Below are positions 62,807 to 64,000 of a stretch of DNA of 64,000 nucleotides, piece after piece. Below the pieces are notes generated by a model. The model saw only the letters and a program-made list of their open reading frames with translations, made no database searches and had not been told where the DNA came from. The position numbers and the translations under genes are program-made. The stretch is taken from contig NC_088915.1 of NCBI RefSeq assembly GCF_963576675.1, forward strand, positions 89,103,501 through 89,167,500. The letters are read 5' to 3'. The stretch is from Euphorbia lathyris (lineage: Eukaryota > Streptophyta > Magnoliopsida > Malpighiales > Euphorbiaceae). Every line of letters starts with the position of its first letter. Within the stretch, counting starts at the first letter, position 1.

Positions 62807-63410
62807 GTAATGATTCTTTCTTTTCTTCTTTCAGTTCTTGGCATCTTATACATTTTTTTATGGTTACAGAACTTTACTCGTTTTTACGGTATTGCTAATA
62901 AAGTTCAATCGATGCCTTAAAATGATAGATTATGATCTCAATATAGAAAATTTTAAAGAATATATGATATTTTAAGCAATTTTAATGCTTTGATTTTTCG
63001 TTTTGAGGTGATTTGGGTGTTGTTTGGTTAGGAGAGAAAACGACTTCAGAGAAAGAAAACTACTGAAATGGTGATTTTGGAAGTTAAAAAATGAAGTTTT
63101 ACAATAAATATAGTTGTAAACAACTTTAATTTTTTAACACTTCAATTTTTGAAGTTGTTGACAATAATTTTGAGGCGTGGCTGAAGATATTTTTGGGAAA
63201 AATCAATTTTTGGAGAGAAAGCTACCGAAATTGTGATTCTGGAAATTAAAAAATATGGTTTGATGGTAAATGTTAATCAAAATATTTTTAATTGTTGAAC
63301 ATTTTTATTTTTGAAATCGTGGTCATTGTAAGGCGTTGGTTTCATGACTTTTGACGACCTCAAAATAATAAATTATTTTTGTCATTTAGGTGTTTTTTTG
63401 GTAGGAGATA
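62807..63410 (+). other. Presumed tetraspanin intron 1, first part
   Basis: After the donor the frame stays open for 38 codons to 62920, but the translation does not match the expected GCCK loop. The rest is AT-rich with GGTGTTGTTTGGTTAGGAG-type repeats also seen near 1200 and 45260. No exon is recognised. Confidence 0.5.
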
Positions 63411-63689
63411 CTCCCTCCATTCTTAAATAAGTGTCATTTTAGAGTTTTTCACACAAATTAAGAAACACAATTAATATGTACTTAAATTAATAAATTTACA
63501 TGGATTAACTAAATAAAAATTATCGGTTGGAGAAAGAACTTTGAAAGCTTAAAAAACACATAAATCAAGATAAAATTTAAATTCTTAGACTAAAAAACTA
63601 TACTAAATTTTATTGAAAAACGAAAACGACACTTAAAAAAAGAACAAAAACAATTATCTAAAATGACACTTATTTGAGAATGGAGGGAG
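63411..63689. mobile_element. Stowaway MITE
   Basis: Ends CTCCCTCCATTCTTAAATAA and TTATTTGAGAATGGAGGGAG with TA on both sides, the Stowaway signature. 279 bp in the presumed tetraspanin intron. Confidence 0.92.
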
Positions 63690-63759
63690 TATAAAGTAAT
63701 TTTATAGTTAGAAAAAGCTATAGAAATAACGGTTAACGACGTCAAAATGAAAATATGCA

Positions 63760-64000
63760 ATGATTAAGCATTTGTTTGGGAGTTTGGAGGTTAATGGAGG
63801 TGAGAGTTAAATGAGGTAATGGAAAGTTCAAAATTAACCTTGTTTGAGAGTTTATAGGATGTAAATGAGGTTAAATGTTTAACCTTGTTTGGGAGTTTAA
63901 ATTTGGAGGGGAAGGTAGGTTAAATTTACTCTGCAGAGAGAAGAAATTTTAAAAAAGTTTACGTTACTCCCATTAACCCCCAATTTGGAGGTTAGAGGAA
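63760..64000. repeat. Start of a further repeat, cut by the window end
   Basis: TTGTTTGGGAGTTTGGAGGT recurs as TTGTTTGAGAGTTTATAGGA and TTGTTTGGGAGTTTAAATT. It is probably the left half of a MITE whose end lies outside. Confidence 0.45.

Overview
Nuclear DNA of a flowering plant, most likely a eudicot. The evidence is spliced plant genes (FRIGIDA-like, an atypical dual-specificity phosphatase, a TRN2/TET1 tetraspanin), a plastid tRNA-Ile(CAU) fragment, an Au-type SINE, Stowaway and Emigrant-type MITEs, and an AT-rich background packed with nested transposons. I cannot name the species; a Malpighiales-type eudicot is only an impression. No bacterial-type operon, CRISPR array or defence system is visible.

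Layout. 1-2.7 kb is a composite repeat broken by a Mutator-like foldback element. 2.9-6.65 kb is a decayed BAHD acyltransferase gene (+) with a SINE in an intron. 6.7-14 kb is a transposon patchwork: Copia scrap, hAT, MITEs, a PIF/Harbinger derivative, an Emigrant-like MITE. 14-22.6 kb holds direct and inverted copies of one composite repeat, a LINE tail, a gag-only Copia-like element and a 439-bp sequence present three times in tandem. 22.6-25.1 kb is a probable solo LTR and a second LINE tail. A small frameshifted protein gene lies at 26.8-27.15 kb (-). 28.9-33.1 kb is an apparently intact three-exon FRIGIDA-like gene (-); its 5' end is duplicated as a dead fragment at 34.0-34.3 kb. 34.8-43.3 kb is repeats: a foldback with GC-rich hairpins, a large inverted repeat of Gypsy remnants and 49-bp tandem repeats. 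43.4-43.6 kb is plastid-derived DNA in front of a five-exon PFA-DSP phosphatase gene (43.9-47.7 kb, +). 48-55.7 kb is another set of elements with clear target-site duplications.

55.7-62.8 kb is the most unusual part: five head-to-tail copies of the upstream region and first exon of a TRN2/TET1-like tetraspanin. The first four are truncated and broken. The fifth has an intact first exon ending in a splice donor; its second exon would lie past the window. Further copies of only the upstream piece reach back to about 50.6 kb.

The genes have no evident functional link. What unites the window is transposition and local duplication: many elements carry exact or near-exact 8-bp (hAT-type), 9-10-bp (Mutator-type), TTA or TA target-site duplications, and several can be checked against uninterrupted paralogous copies within the window. 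Family names rest on recalled motifs; no database was searched.
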